The translations under genes and the position numbers were made by a program. The notes below the pieces were generated by a model. That model did not search any database. It saw nothing but the letters and a program-made list of their open reading frames with translations, and had not been told where the DNA came from. From Sphaerotilus uruguayifluvii (lineage in GTDB: Bacteria; Pseudomonadota; Gammaproteobacteria; Burkholderiales; Burkholderiaceae_C): a stretch of DNA of 64,000 nt. Where the stretch lies: the NCBI RefSeq assembly GCF_013294065.1, contig NZ_JABSNM010000008.1, forward strand, positions 62,001 through 126,000, given 5' to 3'. Of the stretch, positions 19,202 through 29,295 are shown piece by piece. Numbering within the stretch: position 1 is the first letter of the stretch; each line of letters starts with the position of its first letter.

Positions 19202-20490
19202 AGATCCTGATCCAGAACGGCCGCGTCGTCGATCCGGCCTCGGGCCGCGACGAGATCGCCGACGTGGCGATCGCCGCCGGCCGCATCGTCGCCATCGGCG
19301 CGGTGCCGACCGACTTCCATCCCAGCCGCACCCTCGACGCACGCGGCTGCGTCGTCGCGCCCGGCCTGGTCGACCTGGCCGCGCGGCTGCGCGAGCGCGG
19401 CATGCTCGAGAGCGAGCTCAACGCGGCGGCGGCCGGCGGCGTGACCAGCCTGGTCTGCCCGCCCGACACCGATCCTGCGCTCGACGAGCCCGGCCTGGTC
19501 GAGATGCTGAAGTTCCGCGCCCGCAAGCTCTCGCTGTGCCGGCTGTTCCCGCTGGGCGCGCTGACCCGCGGCCTGAAGGGCGAGGCGCTGACCGAGATGG
19601 CCGAGCTGACGGCCGCCGGCTGCGTCGGCTTCTCGCAGGCCGAGGCGGCGATCAAGGACACCCTGGTGCTGCAGCGCGCGATGATGTACGCGTCCTCGCA
19701 CAACCTGTCGCTGTGGCTGCGACCGGTCGATCCGTGGCTGGGCAAGGGCGTGGCCGCCAGCGGCGCGGTCGCGACCCGGCTGGGCCTGTCGGGCGTGCCG
19801 GTGGCCTCCGAGACGATCTCGCTGCACACCATCTTCGAGCTGATGCGCGCCACCGGCGTGCGGGTGCACCTGTGCCGCCTGTCGAGCGCCGCCGGCGTCG
19901 AGCTGGTGCGCCAGGCCAAGGCCGAGGGCCTGCCGGTCACCGCCGACGTCAGCATCAACTCGCTGCACCTGACCGATGTCGACATCGGCTACTTCAATTC
20001 GGCCATGCGCCTGACGCCGCCGCTGCGCCAGGGCCGCGACCGCGACGCGCTGCGCGCCGGTCTGGCCGACGGCACGATCGACGCGCTGGTCTCCGACCAC
20101 ACGCCGGTCGAGGGCGACGCCAAGACGCTGCCCTTCGGCGAGGCCGAGCCGGGCGCGACCGGCCTGGAGCTGCTGCTCAGCCTGGCGCTGAAGTGGGGCC
20201 GGGACCATGAGCTGTCGCTGGCGCAGACGCTGGCGCGCGTCACCTCGGACCCGGTGCGGGTTCTGGGCGATGCGCTGGGCTCGCTGGCGTCGAGCGCCGG
20301 CCGGCTGGTCGAGGGCGGCGTGGCCGATGTCTGCGTCTTCGATCCGGACGAGACCTGGCCGGTCACGCCCGACGTGCTGCACAGCCAGGGCAAGCACACG
20401 CCGTTCGCCTTCGCCGACACCGGCATGGCGCTGCCGGGCCGGGTGCGCGCGACGCTGGTCGCCGGCACCGTCGCGCACGAGCTGCGCTGA
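19198..20490 (+). CDS. pyrX: Dihydroorotase-like protein lacking metal ligands (PyrC'/PyrX type)
   Basis: A 430-residue amidohydrolase-fold protein of the dihydroorotase family. Active dihydroorotases have HxH after the PGxxD motif; here the segment reads [14 protein letters not shown], so both His are lost. The carboxylated-Lys region is also absent, while [26 protein letters not shown] is kept. It is therefore expected to be non-catalytic. In Pseudomonas such a PyrC' protein is a structural subunit of aspartate carbamoyltransferase; the four-base overlap with pyrB supports that role here. A functional dihydroorotase must be encoded elsewhere. The start ATG is at 19198. Confidence 0.9.
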   Translation: MKILIQNGRVVDPASGRDEIADVAIAAGRIVAIGAVPTDFHPSRTLDARGCVVAPGLVDLAARLRERGMLESELNAAAAGGVTSLVCPPDTDPALDEPGLVEMLKFRARKLSLCRLFPLGALTRGLKGEALTEMAELTAAGCVGFSQAEAAIKDTLVLQRAMMYASSHNLSLWLRPVDPWLGKGVAASGAVATRLGLSGVPVASETISLHTIFELMRATGVRVHLCRLSSAAGVELVRQAKAEGLPVTADVSINSLHLTDVDIGYFNSAMRLTPPLRQGRDRDALRAGLADGTIDALVSDHTPVEGDAKTLPFGEAEPGATGLELLLSLALKWGRDHELSLAQTLARVTSDPVRVLGDALGSLASSAGRLVEGGVADVCVFDPDETWPVTPDVLHSQGKHTPFAFADTGMALPGRVRATLVAGTVAHELR

Positions 20491-20505
20491 CGCCGGGCGG
20501 TCCGC

Positions 20506-21264
20506 GTGCTGCGCAGCCTGAGGGCGGTCTGGCGCCTCGGCCGGGTGCTGGTGCACATCCTGCACGGCGTCTGGGTCGCCTGGCGGGAGTTCGACGGTGC
20601 CAGCGCCGCGCATCGCTGCGCCCGCATCCAGTGGTGGTCGGCGCGGCTGCTGGCGCTGCTGGGCCTGCGGCTGCGGCCGGACGGCCGCTTCGCGCCGGGC
20701 GCGCACCTGATCGCCGCCAACCATGTCTCCTGGCTGGACATCACCGCGGTGCATGCGGTCTGTCCGCAGGCGCGCTTCGTCTCGAAGGCCGACGTGAAGG
20801 CCTGGCCGGTGCTGGGCTGGCTGATCACGGCCGCCGGCACGCTCTTCATCGAGCGCGAGAGCAAGCGCGACGCGCTGCGGGTGGTGCACCAGTCGGCCGA
20901 GGCGCTGGCCGCCGGCGACACGGTGGCCTTCTTCCCCGAGGGCACCACCTCCGACGGCCACCAGCTGCTGCCCTTCCACGCCAACCTGCTGCAGGCGGCA
21001 GTCACCACCGGCGTGCCGGTGCAGCCGCTGGCGCTGCGCTTCTCCGAGCCCGGCCATCCGGTGAGTCCGGCGGCGGCCTACATCGGCGACACCACGCTGC
21101 TGCAGAGCCTGTGGCGCATCGCCTGCGCCGACGCCATCGAGGTGCGCGTGGGCATCCTGGCGCCGATCGATCCCGCCGGCCTGGACCGCCGCGCGCTGTC
21201 GCAGGCCCTGCGCGCGCGCATCGCCGCGGCGCTCGGCATCGCGTCCGACACGCCGCCGGCCTGA
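20506..21264 (+). CDS. 1-acyl-sn-glycerol-3-phosphate acyltransferase (PlsC family)
   Basis: A 252-residue membrane-associated lysophospholipid acyltransferase. An N-terminal hydrophobic helix (about residues 8-26) is followed by the HX4D catalytic motif in AANHVSWLDITAVHA and the glycerol-phosphate motif VAFFPEGTTSDGHQLLPF. The FVSKADVKAWPVLGWL block between them is typical of the family. It is expected to make phosphatidic acid or a specialised acylated lipid at the inner membrane. The start is a GTG at 20506, 15 bp after the pyrX stop. It probably shares the pyr transcript, although a lipid role has no clear link to pyrimidines. Confidence 0.88.
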   Translation: MLRSLRAVWRLGRVLVHILHGVWVAWREFDGASAAHRCARIQWWSARLLALLGLRLRPDGRFAPGAHLIAANHVSWLDITAVHAVCPQARFVSKADVKAWPVLGWLITAAGTLFIERESKRDALRVVHQSAEALAAGDTVAFFPEGTTSDGHQLLPFHANLLQAAVTTGVPVQPLALRFSEPGHPVSPAAAYIGDTTLLQSLWRIACADAIEVRVGILAPIDPAGLDRRALSQALRARIAAALGIASDTPPA

Positions 21265-21321
21265 GCCTCGGGCAGAATCGACCGGATCCGGCAACGACGA
21301 ACCGCTCGAGAAAGTCCGACC

Positions 21322-21645
21322 ATGCTCTACAAGTTCCGCTCCAAGGCGTCCGGCGACGTGATCATGACCTCCGATGTCGGCGACCGGCTGATGCGCCTGC
21401 TCGGCCGCGAGCCGGCGCCGCAGGGCATCTTCCAGCCGGCGCAGATGCCGCAGGCCATCGCCGTGCTGGAGGCGGCGGTGCTCGACGAGGAGGAGGCGCG
21501 CCGCCGCGCCGAGGCCGAGGCCGCCGCCGAGGGCCGCACGCTGCCGGCCCCGAAGGGCGTGAGCCTGCGCCAGCGCGTCTGGCCGCTGATCGACATGATG
21601 CGGCGCTGCGCCGCCGCCGAGGAAGACATCGTCTGGGGCGTCTGA
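21322..21645 (+). CDS. DUF1840 family protein
   Basis: A 107-residue protein matching the DUF1840 family of betaproteobacteria by its N-terminus MLYKFRSKASGDVIM, the middle PAQMPQAIAVLEAAV and the C-terminus WPLIDMMRRCAAAEEDIVWGV. The centre (EEEARRRAEAEAAAEG) is a charged helix, probably a coiled coil. No membrane segment or catalytic motif is visible, and the function of the family is not known. It lies 57 bp after the acyltransferase gene and 50 bp before the YbhB-like gene. Confidence 0.8.
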   Translation: MLYKFRSKASGDVIMTSDVGDRLMRLLGREPAPQGIFQPAQMPQAIAVLEAAVLDEEEARRRAEAEAAAEGRTLPAPKGVSLRQRVWPLIDMMRRCAAAEEDIVWGV

Positions 21646-21695
21646 GCGCGCCCCTCGCTCCCCGCGTCCCCGAACCCGCAAGGAAGACCGCTCCC

Positions 21696-22331
21696 ATGCA
21701 ACTCCGCAGCGACAGCCTGACCGACGGCGCCGCCATTCCCGCCCGCTTCGCCGCCGGCCGCCCCGACGACGCCGGCATCGTCACCTTCTCCGACAACGTC
21801 AGCCCGCACCTGGCCTGGAGCGACCTGCCCGCCGGCACGAAGAGCCTGGTGCTGGTCTGCCACGATCCGGACGTGCCCAGCCGCGGCGACGACGTCAACC
21901 AGACCGACCGCGAGGTGCCGGCCGACCTGCCGCGCGTGGACTTCTTCCACTGGGTGATGGTCGACCTGCCGCCGACGCTGGCGCAGATCGCCGAGGGCGA
22001 GTTCAGCCAGGGCTTCACCGCCCGCGGCAAGGCCGGCCCCGAGACGCTGCACGGCGCGCGCCACGGCCTGAACGACTACACCGGCTGGTTCGCCGGCAAC
22101 GCCGACATGTCGGGCCAGTACTTCGGCTACGACGGCCCCTTCCCGCCGTTCAACGACAGCCTGGTGCACCACTACGTCTTCACGCTGTACGCGCTGGACC
22201 TGGCGCGCTGCCCGGTCGAGGGCGCCTTCACCGGCGCGCAGGTGCGCGAGGCGATCGCCGGCCATGTGCTCGGCCAGGCCGCGATCACCGGCAGCTACAC
22301 GCTGAACCGACGCCTCGGCGCGGGCGCCTGA
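21696..22331 (+). CDS. YbhB/YbcL family (phosphatidylethanolamine-binding-like) protein
   Basis: A 211-residue PEBP-fold protein related to E. coli YbhB/YbcL and to eukaryotic Raf kinase inhibitor protein. Typical segments are SPHLAWSDLPAGTKSLVLVCHDPDVP, FFHWVMVDLPP and GYDGPFPPFNDSLVHHYVFTLYALD (each recognisable in part). There is no signal peptide, so it should be cytoplasmic; the ligand is unknown. The ATG at 21696 follows a good AAGGAAG ribosome site at 21680-21686. It lies in line with the neighbouring plus-strand genes and is 11 bp ahead of the histidine-phosphatase gene. Confidence 0.88.
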   Translation: MQLRSDSLTDGAAIPARFAAGRPDDAGIVTFSDNVSPHLAWSDLPAGTKSLVLVCHDPDVPSRGDDVNQTDREVPADLPRVDFFHWVMVDLPPTLAQIAEGEFSQGFTARGKAGPETLHGARHGLNDYTGWFAGNADMSGQYFGYDGPFPPFNDSLVHHYVFTLYALDLARCPVEGAFTGAQVREAIAGHVLGQAAITGSYTLNRRLGAGA

Positions 22332-22342
22332 GGAAGCGCGGC

Positions 22343-23020
22343 ATGGGCCACGGCACCCGCATCCTCGCGATCCGTCACGGCGAGACCGCCTGGAACGTCG
22401 ACACCCGCATCCAGGGCCAGCTGGACATTCCGCTCAACGACACCGGCCGCTGGCAGGCCGGGCGGGTCGCCGAGGCGCTCGCCGGCGAGGACATCGCGGC
22501 GATCTACGCCTCCGACCTGGTCCGCGCCGCCGACACCGCCGCGGCCATCTCGCTGCGCACCGGTCTGCCGGTCATTCACGACCAGGGCCTGCGCGAGCGG
22601 CGCTTCGGCCTGTTCCAGGGCCGCACCGTCGCGGAGATCGAGGCGATCCACCCGGACCTGGTCCGGCGCTGGAAGTCGCGAGAACCCGACTTCGAGCCCG
22701 AGGGCGCCGAGTCGCTGCGCGTCTTCTACCAGCGCTCGGTCGATGCCGCCCAGCGCCTGGCGGCGGCTCACCCCGGCGAGACGGTGGTGCTGGTGGCGCA
22801 CGGCGGCGTGCTCGACTGTCTGTACCGCGCCGCCTGCGGCATGCCCATCGAGGCGCCCCGCACCTGGCAGCTCGGCAACGCCAGCATCAACCGCCTGCTG
22901 TTCACCGGCGAGCGGCTGACCATGATCGGCTGGGGCGACATCCAGCACCTCGAAGGCGACACCCTCGAGGAAAGCAGCGATGGCGGCCGCGGCCTCACGC
23001 CGGCGCACAGCCTGTCCTGA
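22343..23020 (+). CDS. Histidine phosphatase family protein (phosphoglycerate mutase-like)
   Basis: A 225-residue member of the histidine phosphatase superfamily. The catalytic RHGET motif places the phospho-His at residue 12, the Arg near residue 60 lies in IYASDLVRAADTA, the acid is in LRERRFGLFQG (Glu), and the second His is in VVLVAHGGVLD. This pattern fits phosphoserine/cobalamin-pathway or GpmB-like phosphatases as well as a mutase, and the substrate cannot be decided. The last 15 residues are Ser/Gly-rich. It is convergent with ruvB, only 6 bp away. Confidence 0.85.
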   Translation: MGHGTRILAIRHGETAWNVDTRIQGQLDIPLNDTGRWQAGRVAEALAGEDIAAIYASDLVRAADTAAAISLRTGLPVIHDQGLRERRFGLFQGRTVAEIEAIHPDLVRRWKSREPDFEPEGAESLRVFYQRSVDAAQRLAAAHPGETVVLVAHGGVLDCLYRAACGMPIEAPRTWQLGNASINRLLFTGERLTMIGWGDIQHLEGDTLEESSDGGRGLTPAHSLS

Positions 23021-23026
23021 GCGCGG

Positions 23027-24106
<1,080 letters not shown>

Positions 24107-24165
24107 GCGCGGAATTGTCCGTCAAAGCCGGCCGACGACCGGCCGGAAACCGTGCGCAGGACTGT

Positions 24166-24744
24166 CTATTTCACCAGTGATTTCAGCGCCGCGCGGATGC
24201 CGTCGCTCACGCCGATGTCGGCGGGCAGCGCCTTGATCGCCGCGGCCGCGTCCTTGTCGCTGTAGCCCAGCGCGACCAGCGCCTGGACGATGTCGGCCTG
24301 CGCGTCGCTGGTCACGACCGCGCCTGCGGGCACGCCCAGGTCGGGTGCGAGCTTGCCCTTGAGCTCGAGCAGCAGGCGCTCGGCGGTCTTCTTGCCGATG
24401 CCGGGCACCTTGACCAGGCGGCCGGGCTGCTGCTGGCTCACCGCCTGCGCCAGCTCCTGCGCGCTCATGCCCGACAGCACCGCCAGCGCGATGCGCGGGC
24501 CCACGCCGCTGATGCGGATGAGCTCGCGGAAGGTCTCGCGCTCCTCCAGCGTCAGGAAGCCGTAGAGCAGCTGCGCGTCCTCGCGCACCACCATGTGGGT
24601 GTGCAGCGTGACGCGCTCGCCCAGGTGCGGCAGGCTGCAGAAGGTGCTCATCGGCACGTCGACCTCGTAGCCGACGCCGCCGACATCCATGAGCACGAGC
24701 GGCGGGGATTTCTCCGCCAGGGTTCCGGTGAGTCGTCCGATCAT
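24166..24744 (-). CDS. ruvA: Holliday junction recognition protein RuvA
   Basis: A 192-residue RuvA subunit that binds four-way junctions as a tetramer and loads RuvB. Domain I begins [31 protein letters not shown] (landmark GYEVDVP); domain II carries two helix-hairpin-helix motifs, [15 protein letters not shown] and [19 protein letters not shown]; domain III is the C-terminal three-helix bundle starting near [16 protein letters not shown], which contacts RuvB. Length is normal. It lies just upstream of ruvB, and a response-regulator gene follows on the other side in the same orientation. Confidence 0.96.
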   Translation of the reverse strand: MIGRLTGTLAEKSPPLVLMDVGGVGYEVDVPMSTFCSLPHLGERVTLHTHMVVREDAQLLYGFLTLEERETFRELIRISGVGPRIALAVLSGMSAQELAQAVSQQQPGRLVKVPGIGKKTAERLLLELKGKLAPDLGVPAGAVVTSDAQADIVQALVALGYSDKDAAAAIKALPADIGVSDGIRAALKSLVK

Positions 24745-24765
24745 GGACGCGATTATGCGAGCGCC

Positions 24766-25437
24766 TCAGCGCCGGAACAGGCCCAGGCGCTGCGCCTCCA
24801 GCGCCGCCTCGGCGCGCGAGCTCACGTTGAGCTTGCGGTAGATCTGCTTGACGTAGTCGGCGATGGTGTGGCGGGACAGGCCCAGCTGCACGCCGATCTC
24901 CGGCAGCGTGAAGCCCTTGGCCACCCGCAGCAGCACCTCGCGCTCGCGCTCGGTGAGCTGCACGTTCGGGATCAGCTGGTCCTGGGTCTGCTGCGGCTGC
25001 AGTGCCGGCTTGTTCGCCTGCGCCGAGAAGTAGGAGATCATCCGGCGCGCGATCGACGGCGACAGCGGCGGCTCGCCCTGGCTGATGCGCTGCAGATGCT
25101 CCATCAGCTGCTCGCGCGGCTGCTCCTTGAGCAGGTAGCCGTAGGCGCCGGCCTGCAGCGCCGGGAACAGGTGGTCGTCGTCGTCGTGGATGGTCACCAC
25201 CACCGACTGCGCGTCGGGCTGGGCCTCGCGCAGCGCCTGCACCACCTTCACGCCGGAGCCGTCGGGCAGGCCCAGGTCGATCATCGCCAGGTCGAAGCGC
25301 TGCGCGGCGACCTGCTGCAGCGCGTCGTGCACGCGCGCCGACTCGACCACCGTCGAGCCGGGAAACACCTGCATCACCAGGGCGCGCAGCCAGGCGCGGA
25401 TTTCGGGAAGGTCTTCGAGCAGCAGGATCGTTTTCAT
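24766..25437 (-). CDS. NarL/LuxR-type response regulator
   Basis: A 223-residue two-domain regulator. The receiver has acidic residues in LLLEDLPE, phospho-acceptor Asp54 in LAMIDLGLPDGSG and the conserved Lys in YLLKEQPREQL. The C-terminal LuxR helix-turn-helix runs from about 155 to 215, with LTEREREVLLRVAKGFTLPEIGVQLGLSRHTIADYVKQIYRKL (landmarks TEREREVL and HTIADYVK). Its partner is almost certainly the HisKA_3 sensor kinase encoded 154 bp upstream on the same strand. The gap between them holds an imperfect dyad. Target genes are not known. Confidence 0.9.
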   Translation of the reverse strand: MKTILLLEDLPEIRAWLRALVMQVFPGSTVVESARVHDALQQVAAQRFDLAMIDLGLPDGSGVKVVQALREAQPDAQSVVVTIHDDDDHLFPALQAGAYGYLLKEQPREQLMEHLQRISQGEPPLSPSIARRMISYFSAQANKPALQPQQTQDQLIPNVQLTEREREVLLRVAKGFTLPEIGVQLGLSRHTIADYVKQIYRKLNVSSRAEAALEAQRLGLFRR

Positions 25438-25526
25438 GGTCTTTCCTCGGGCAGCCAGCGGCGGTTCGTTCGATCGGACGTGAGTGTGAACCCCGCCGGG
25501 CCGGCTGGAGCCCCGTGGCGGAACTG

Positions 25527-25553
25527 GTTACGAAAATGACCGGAATTCGTGAC
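25527..25553. promoter_or_regulatory. Imperfect inverted repeat GTTACGAA-N11-TTCGTGAC
   Basis: The arms match at 7 of 8 positions. The repeat lies in the 154-bp gap between the sensor kinase stop and the response-regulator start, about 90 bp upstream of the latter. It could be an operator for a separate regulator transcript or a chance dyad; there is no second copy in view. Confidence 0.25.
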
Positions 25554-25591
25554 GGATCACTGGCGTTGCCGGTCGATTGGTACTTGTTGGT

Positions 25592-27643
25592 TTACAGCGG
25601 CAGCGTCAGGCGGATCGTCGTGCCGTAGCCGGGGCCGGACTCGACCAGGCACTGGCCCTGCAGCTGCTTGGCGCGGCCCTTCATCGTCGACATGCCGTGG
25701 CCGCGGTCGAGCTTGCCGTCGAGCTCCATCGGAATGCCCTTGCCGTTGTCGGAGATGGTCAGCTCGAAGTCGTTGAGATCCATGCGCATCGAGATCTCGC
25801 AGTGCGTCGCGCCGCTGTGCTTGAGCACGTTGCTGACGGCCTCGCGCAGGATGCGGGTGGTCTGCACGTAGGCGCGGGCGCTCATCGCCCGCTCGCTCAT
25901 CAGCAGCTCGTCGGGCGTGTTCCAGTTCAGCTCCACGCCGCCCTGGCTCAGGCGCATCATGACCTCGCTGCGCCAGTCGCCGATGGCGTCGCCGAGCTGA
26001 ACCGCCCGGCCGGTCAGGCCGCGCACCGACAGCCGCATCTCCTCGAGCGCCTCGCGCGCCAGCGTGGCGATGCGCTCGCTCTCGCTGGTGTGCACGATGG
26101 TCAGCAGCTTGGCGCCGAGGTCGTCGTGCAGGTCGGCGGCGATGCGCTTGCGCTCCTTGGCGGTGACCTGCTCGACGCGCAGCTCGGCCATGTGGCTGTA
26201 GTTGTGCTCCATGTCGGCGGTGATCTCCTGCACGCGGCGCTCGGCGGCGACCCGGCCGTCCTCGGCCGCGGCGATGGCCGACTGCATCTGCTGCATCAGC
26301 CGCATCACCATGCCGGCGAACATCACCACCAGCGCGACGCTGATGGCGCGGCTGCCGGGCAGCAGGATGCTGCCGGGCACCATCATCTGCTCGAAGGCGC
26401 CGACCAGCAGCGCCACGCCCAGCGCCAGGCCGACGACGCGGAAGTCCGCCGGCGAGCACTGCCAGGCGCGGCGCAGGAAGGCGCCGACCGCCACCAGCAC
26501 CTCCAGCGACAGGATGACCATCCACGGCTGGGTGATCGTGCTGATGCGGTCGGGCGCGGCGATCAGCAGGCTCAGCGGCACGACGATGCTCTGCAGCGCG
26601 ATCGACAGCTCGAGCCAGCGCACCTGGATGCCGCTGTAGCGCATCAGCGAGAGGATGAGCGCCACCGCGATCGGCGGCATCAGCGCACCGGCCAGCCACT
26701 CGTGCGCGGCCACCGTCAGCGGCAGGTGCGCGCCGGTCAGCAGCGCGCACAGCAGCGCCCAGCCGACGCTGGCCGCGCCGAAGTAGCCCAGGTAGGGCAG
26801 ACGGCTGCGCGCGGCCAGCGCCAGCGCGGCCACGCCGACGACGCCGGCCAGCAGCGCCAGCGCCTGCGTGGTGCTGGTGCGCACCGTGTGCTGGCGCCGC
26901 TGCAGGCCCTCGAGCGCCGGCAGCGGGCCGACGCGCACCGGCGAGAGGTGGCCGGCGTGCTCGCTGACGGCCACCTGCGAGCGCACCTGCGCGTCGAGCA
27001 GGATGTCGAGCTGGTTGTCGGCCGCGCGCAGCATCGCCGGCGGCAGCGACACCAGCACCGGCTCGAGGCAGTCGTTGGGCCGCGGCGCGCCGATCCGGCC
27101 GCGCGCCGACAGCCGCCAGCCGTTGAGCCGGATCTCGTGCGCGCCGCAGATCTGCTCGATGTACAGGCCCTGCATCACCGGCGAGGCCGGATCGAGGCGG
27201 GGCAGGTCGAAGCGCAGCCGGTACCACAGCGGCGAGCTGCTGCGCGGAGACTGCTCCCAGGCGTGGGGCAGCGTGATCAGCCGTGCGGGGCCGACCTGCG
27301 GCTGCTCCGGGGTCGGCGCGCGCATCACCAGCGCGCTGCGGATCTGCAGCTGGTCCAGCGGGCCGGGGTGGCTGCCGAGCTCGACCAGCCACAGCCCGGC
27401 CAGGATCAGCGCGACCACCAGCAGGCCCCAGCGGGCCGGGTGCAGGGCCTCCAGCAGCGAGCGGCCGCCGCTGCTGCGCAGGCGCTCCAGATGAGCCCGC
27501 CATCCCGAGGGGGCAGGCTCGACGGTCGAGCCTGCCGCGGCGGGCGTGTCGACGGGAGAGACGGTCTCGACCGCCGAGCTCACCGGCAGGACGGTCGGCA
27601 GGGGCGGCGGCGCGTCGTGCGCGGAGGCATCGGTCGAGGTCAC
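25592..27643 (-). CDS. 7TM-type sensor histidine kinase (HisKA_3 family)
   Basis: A sensor kinase of about 683 residues. After a Pro/Ala-rich N-terminus and one membrane helix (about 80-100), a periplasmic beta-rich region of about 200 residues (WYRLRFDLPRL, EIRLNGWRLSARGRIG) resembles the extracellular part of 7TMR-DISM proteins; seven hydrophobic segments follow (about 290-480), then a HisKA_3 dimerisation helix with phospho-His at about residue 506 (IAADLHDDLGAK) and an ATPase with REAVSNVLKHSGA, DNGKGIP and GHGMSTMKGR. It is the likely partner of the NarL-type regulator downstream. The start is uncertain: no ATG fits, and GTG at 27643 (VTSTDASAH) is preferred over an ATG at 27748. Confidence 0.85.
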   Translation of the reverse strand: MTSTDASAHDAPPPLPTVLPVSSAVETVSPVDTPAAAGSTVEPAPSGWRAHLERLRSSGGRSLLEALHPARWGLLVVALILAGLWLVELGSHPGPLDQLQIRSALVMRAPTPEQPQVGPARLITLPHAWEQSPRSSSPLWYRLRFDLPRLDPASPVMQGLYIEQICGAHEIRLNGWRLSARGRIGAPRPNDCLEPVLVSLPPAMLRAADNQLDILLDAQVRSQVAVSEHAGHLSPVRVGPLPALEGLQRRQHTVRTSTTQALALLAGVVGVAALALAARSRLPYLGYFGAASVGWALLCALLTGAHLPLTVAAHEWLAGALMPPIAVALILSLMRYSGIQVRWLELSIALQSIVVPLSLLIAAPDRISTITQPWMVILSLEVLVAVGAFLRRAWQCSPADFRVVGLALGVALLVGAFEQMMVPGSILLPGSRAISVALVVMFAGMVMRLMQQMQSAIAAAEDGRVAAERRVQEITADMEHNYSHMAELRVEQVTAKERKRIAADLHDDLGAKLLTIVHTSESERIATLAREALEEMRLSVRGLTGRAVQLGDAIGDWRSEVMMRLSQGGVELNWNTPDELLMSERAMSARAYVQTTRILREAVSNVLKHSGATHCEISMRMDLNDFELTISDNGKGIPMELDGKLDRGHGMSTMKGRAKQLQGQCLVESGPGYGTTIRLTLPL

Positions 27644-27764
27644 TGAAATGTGAAATCCGGAAGAGGTGGCGGGCGGGCGCCCGATTCTGCCGGACCGCCC
27701 CGGATGCCGGCGCGCGGCGACAATCGCGGCTCCGGCCCCGTGCCTCAAAGTTCACACTCGAACC

Positions 27765-28772
27765 GTGATCCTGCGCCACGCCTTCATTCCCCACGACAAC
27801 CAGCGTCTCGCCCATGTCTGCGGCGCGCTGGACGAGCACCTGCGCACGATCGAGGCCGCCTTCGACGTCAGCATCCGCCGGCGCAACGAGACCTTCCGCG
27901 TCGAGGGCGCCCGCCGCGCCGCCGAGCGCGCCGTCGCGGTGCTGCAGCAGCTCCACGAGCGCGCCGCCGCGCCGATCGAGCCGGCCGAGCTGCAGCTGCT
28001 GCTGGTGCAGGCGCTGCAGGACGACGGCCCGGCGCTGCGGGTGGTGCAGGCCGGCGAGACGGTGGTCGAGCCCGCCGGCGAGGCGCCCGAGATCGTGCTG
28101 AAGACGCGCCGCGCCGAGCTGGCCGGGCGCACCCGCAACCAGGTCGCCTACCTGCGCAACATCCTCGGCCACGACATCACCTTCGGCCTGGGGCCGGCGG
28201 GCACCGGCAAGACCTTCCTGGCGGTGGCCTGCGCGGTCGACGCGCTCGAGCGCGGCGGCGTGCAGCGCATCATCCTGACCCGCCCGGCGGTGGAGGCCGG
28301 CGAGCGCCTGGGCTTCCTGCCCGGCGACCTGGCGCAGAAGGTCGACCCCTACCTGCGCCCGCTCTACGACGCGCTCTACGACCTGATGGGCATGGAGCGC
28401 GTGGCCAAGGCCTTCGAGAAGGGCCAGATCGAGATCGCGCCGCTGGCCTTCATGCGCGGGCGCACGCTCAACCACGCCTTCGTCATCCTCGACGAGGCGC
28501 AGAACACCACGCCCGAGCAGATGAAGATGTTCCTGACCCGCATCGGCTTCGGCAGCCGCGCGGTGGTCACCGGCGACACCACGCAGATCGACCTGGCCAA
28601 GGGCCAGAAGAGCGGCCTGGTCGATGCCGCGCAGGTGCTGCGCCAGGTGCGCGGCATCGCGATGACCCGCTTCACCGCCGCCGACGTGGTGCGCCATCCG
28701 CTGGTGGCGCGCATCGTCGAGGCCTACGATGCGGCGCGGCCGCGTCCGGTGGGCGACCGGCCCGAGGCCTGA
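27765..28772 (+). CDS. ybeZ: PhoH-like ATPase (YbeZ)
   Basis: A 335-residue PhoH family P-loop protein. Walker A is [13 protein letters not shown] (about residue 145-155) and Walker [17 protein letters not shown], with TGDTTQIDL and the RGRTLNHAF block typical of YbeZ. The N-terminal 90 residues form a KH-like region ([15 protein letters not shown]). It is linked genetically to ribosome and RNA metabolism through its neighbour ybeY. The start is a GTG at 27765, giving the standard [16 protein letters not shown]-terminus; the longer ATG frame from 27666 overlaps the divergent kinase gene region. A GACAAT at 27719-27724 could be its -10 box. Confidence 0.93.
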   Translation: MILRHAFIPHDNQRLAHVCGALDEHLRTIEAAFDVSIRRRNETFRVEGARRAAERAVAVLQQLHERAAAPIEPAELQLLLVQALQDDGPALRVVQAGETVVEPAGEAPEIVLKTRRAELAGRTRNQVAYLRNILGHDITFGLGPAGTGKTFLAVACAVDALERGGVQRIILTRPAVEAGERLGFLPGDLAQKVDPYLRPLYDALYDLMGMERVAKAFEKGQIEIAPLAFMRGRTLNHAFVILDEAQNTTPEQMKMFLTRIGFGSRAVVTGDTTQIDLAKGQKSGLVDAAQVLRQVRGIAMTRFTAADVVRHPLVARIVEAYDAARPRPVGDRPEA

Positions 28773-28833
28773 ACCCGGCCCCCGGACCGCCCGCCGCGCC
28801 CTTCCTTCACCGATTCCGAGAAAGCCCCGTTCC

Positions 28834-29295
28834 ATGCCCGCTGCCCGTCCCGAACTGAGCCTGTCGCTGCAATTCGCCGATCCGCGCCACCGCGCGCTGC
28901 TGCCGCGCCACAAGGTCGCGCGCTTCGTGCGCGCCGCGCTGGAGCTGCCTGGCGAGATCACTGTGCGCATCGTCGACGCCGAGGAGGGCCAGACGCTCAA
29001 CCGCGAGTACCGCCAGAAGGACTACGCCACCAACGTGCTGACCTTCGACTACGCCGACGAGCCGGTGGTGGTGGCCGATCTGGTGCTGTGCGCGCCGGTG
29101 GTCGAGGCCGAGGCCGCCGCCAACGGCAAGGAGCTGCTGGCCCACTACGCCCACCTGCTGGTGCACGGCACGCTGCACGCCCAGGGCTACGACCACGAGG
29201 ACAGCGAGGAAGAGGCCGAGGCGATGGAGCAGCGCGAGCGCGAGGTGATGGCGGCGCTGGGCTTCGCCGATCCGTACGCGGAAGGTGCGGCATGA
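28834..29295 (+). CDS. ybeY: Endoribonuclease YbeY
   Basis: A 153-residue zinc-dependent single-strand endoribonuclease involved in 16S rRNA maturation and ribosome quality control. The metal site is the motif [14 protein letters not shown], with three His, and the conserved [16 protein letters not shown] segment lies at about residues 55-70. The ATG at 28834 is favoured over an upstream ATG at 28729 that is still inside ybeZ. The stop overlaps the next start as ATGA. The ybeZ-ybeY pair is the standard arrangement; the usual ybeX/corC neighbour is instead at 57031. Confidence 0.93.
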   Translation: MPAARPELSLSLQFADPRHRALLPRHKVARFVRAALELPGEITVRIVDAEEGQTLNREYRQKDYATNVLTFDYADEPVVVADLVLCAPVVEAEAAANGKELLAHYAHLLVHGTLHAQGYDHEDSEEEAEAMEQREREVMAALGFADPYAEGAA

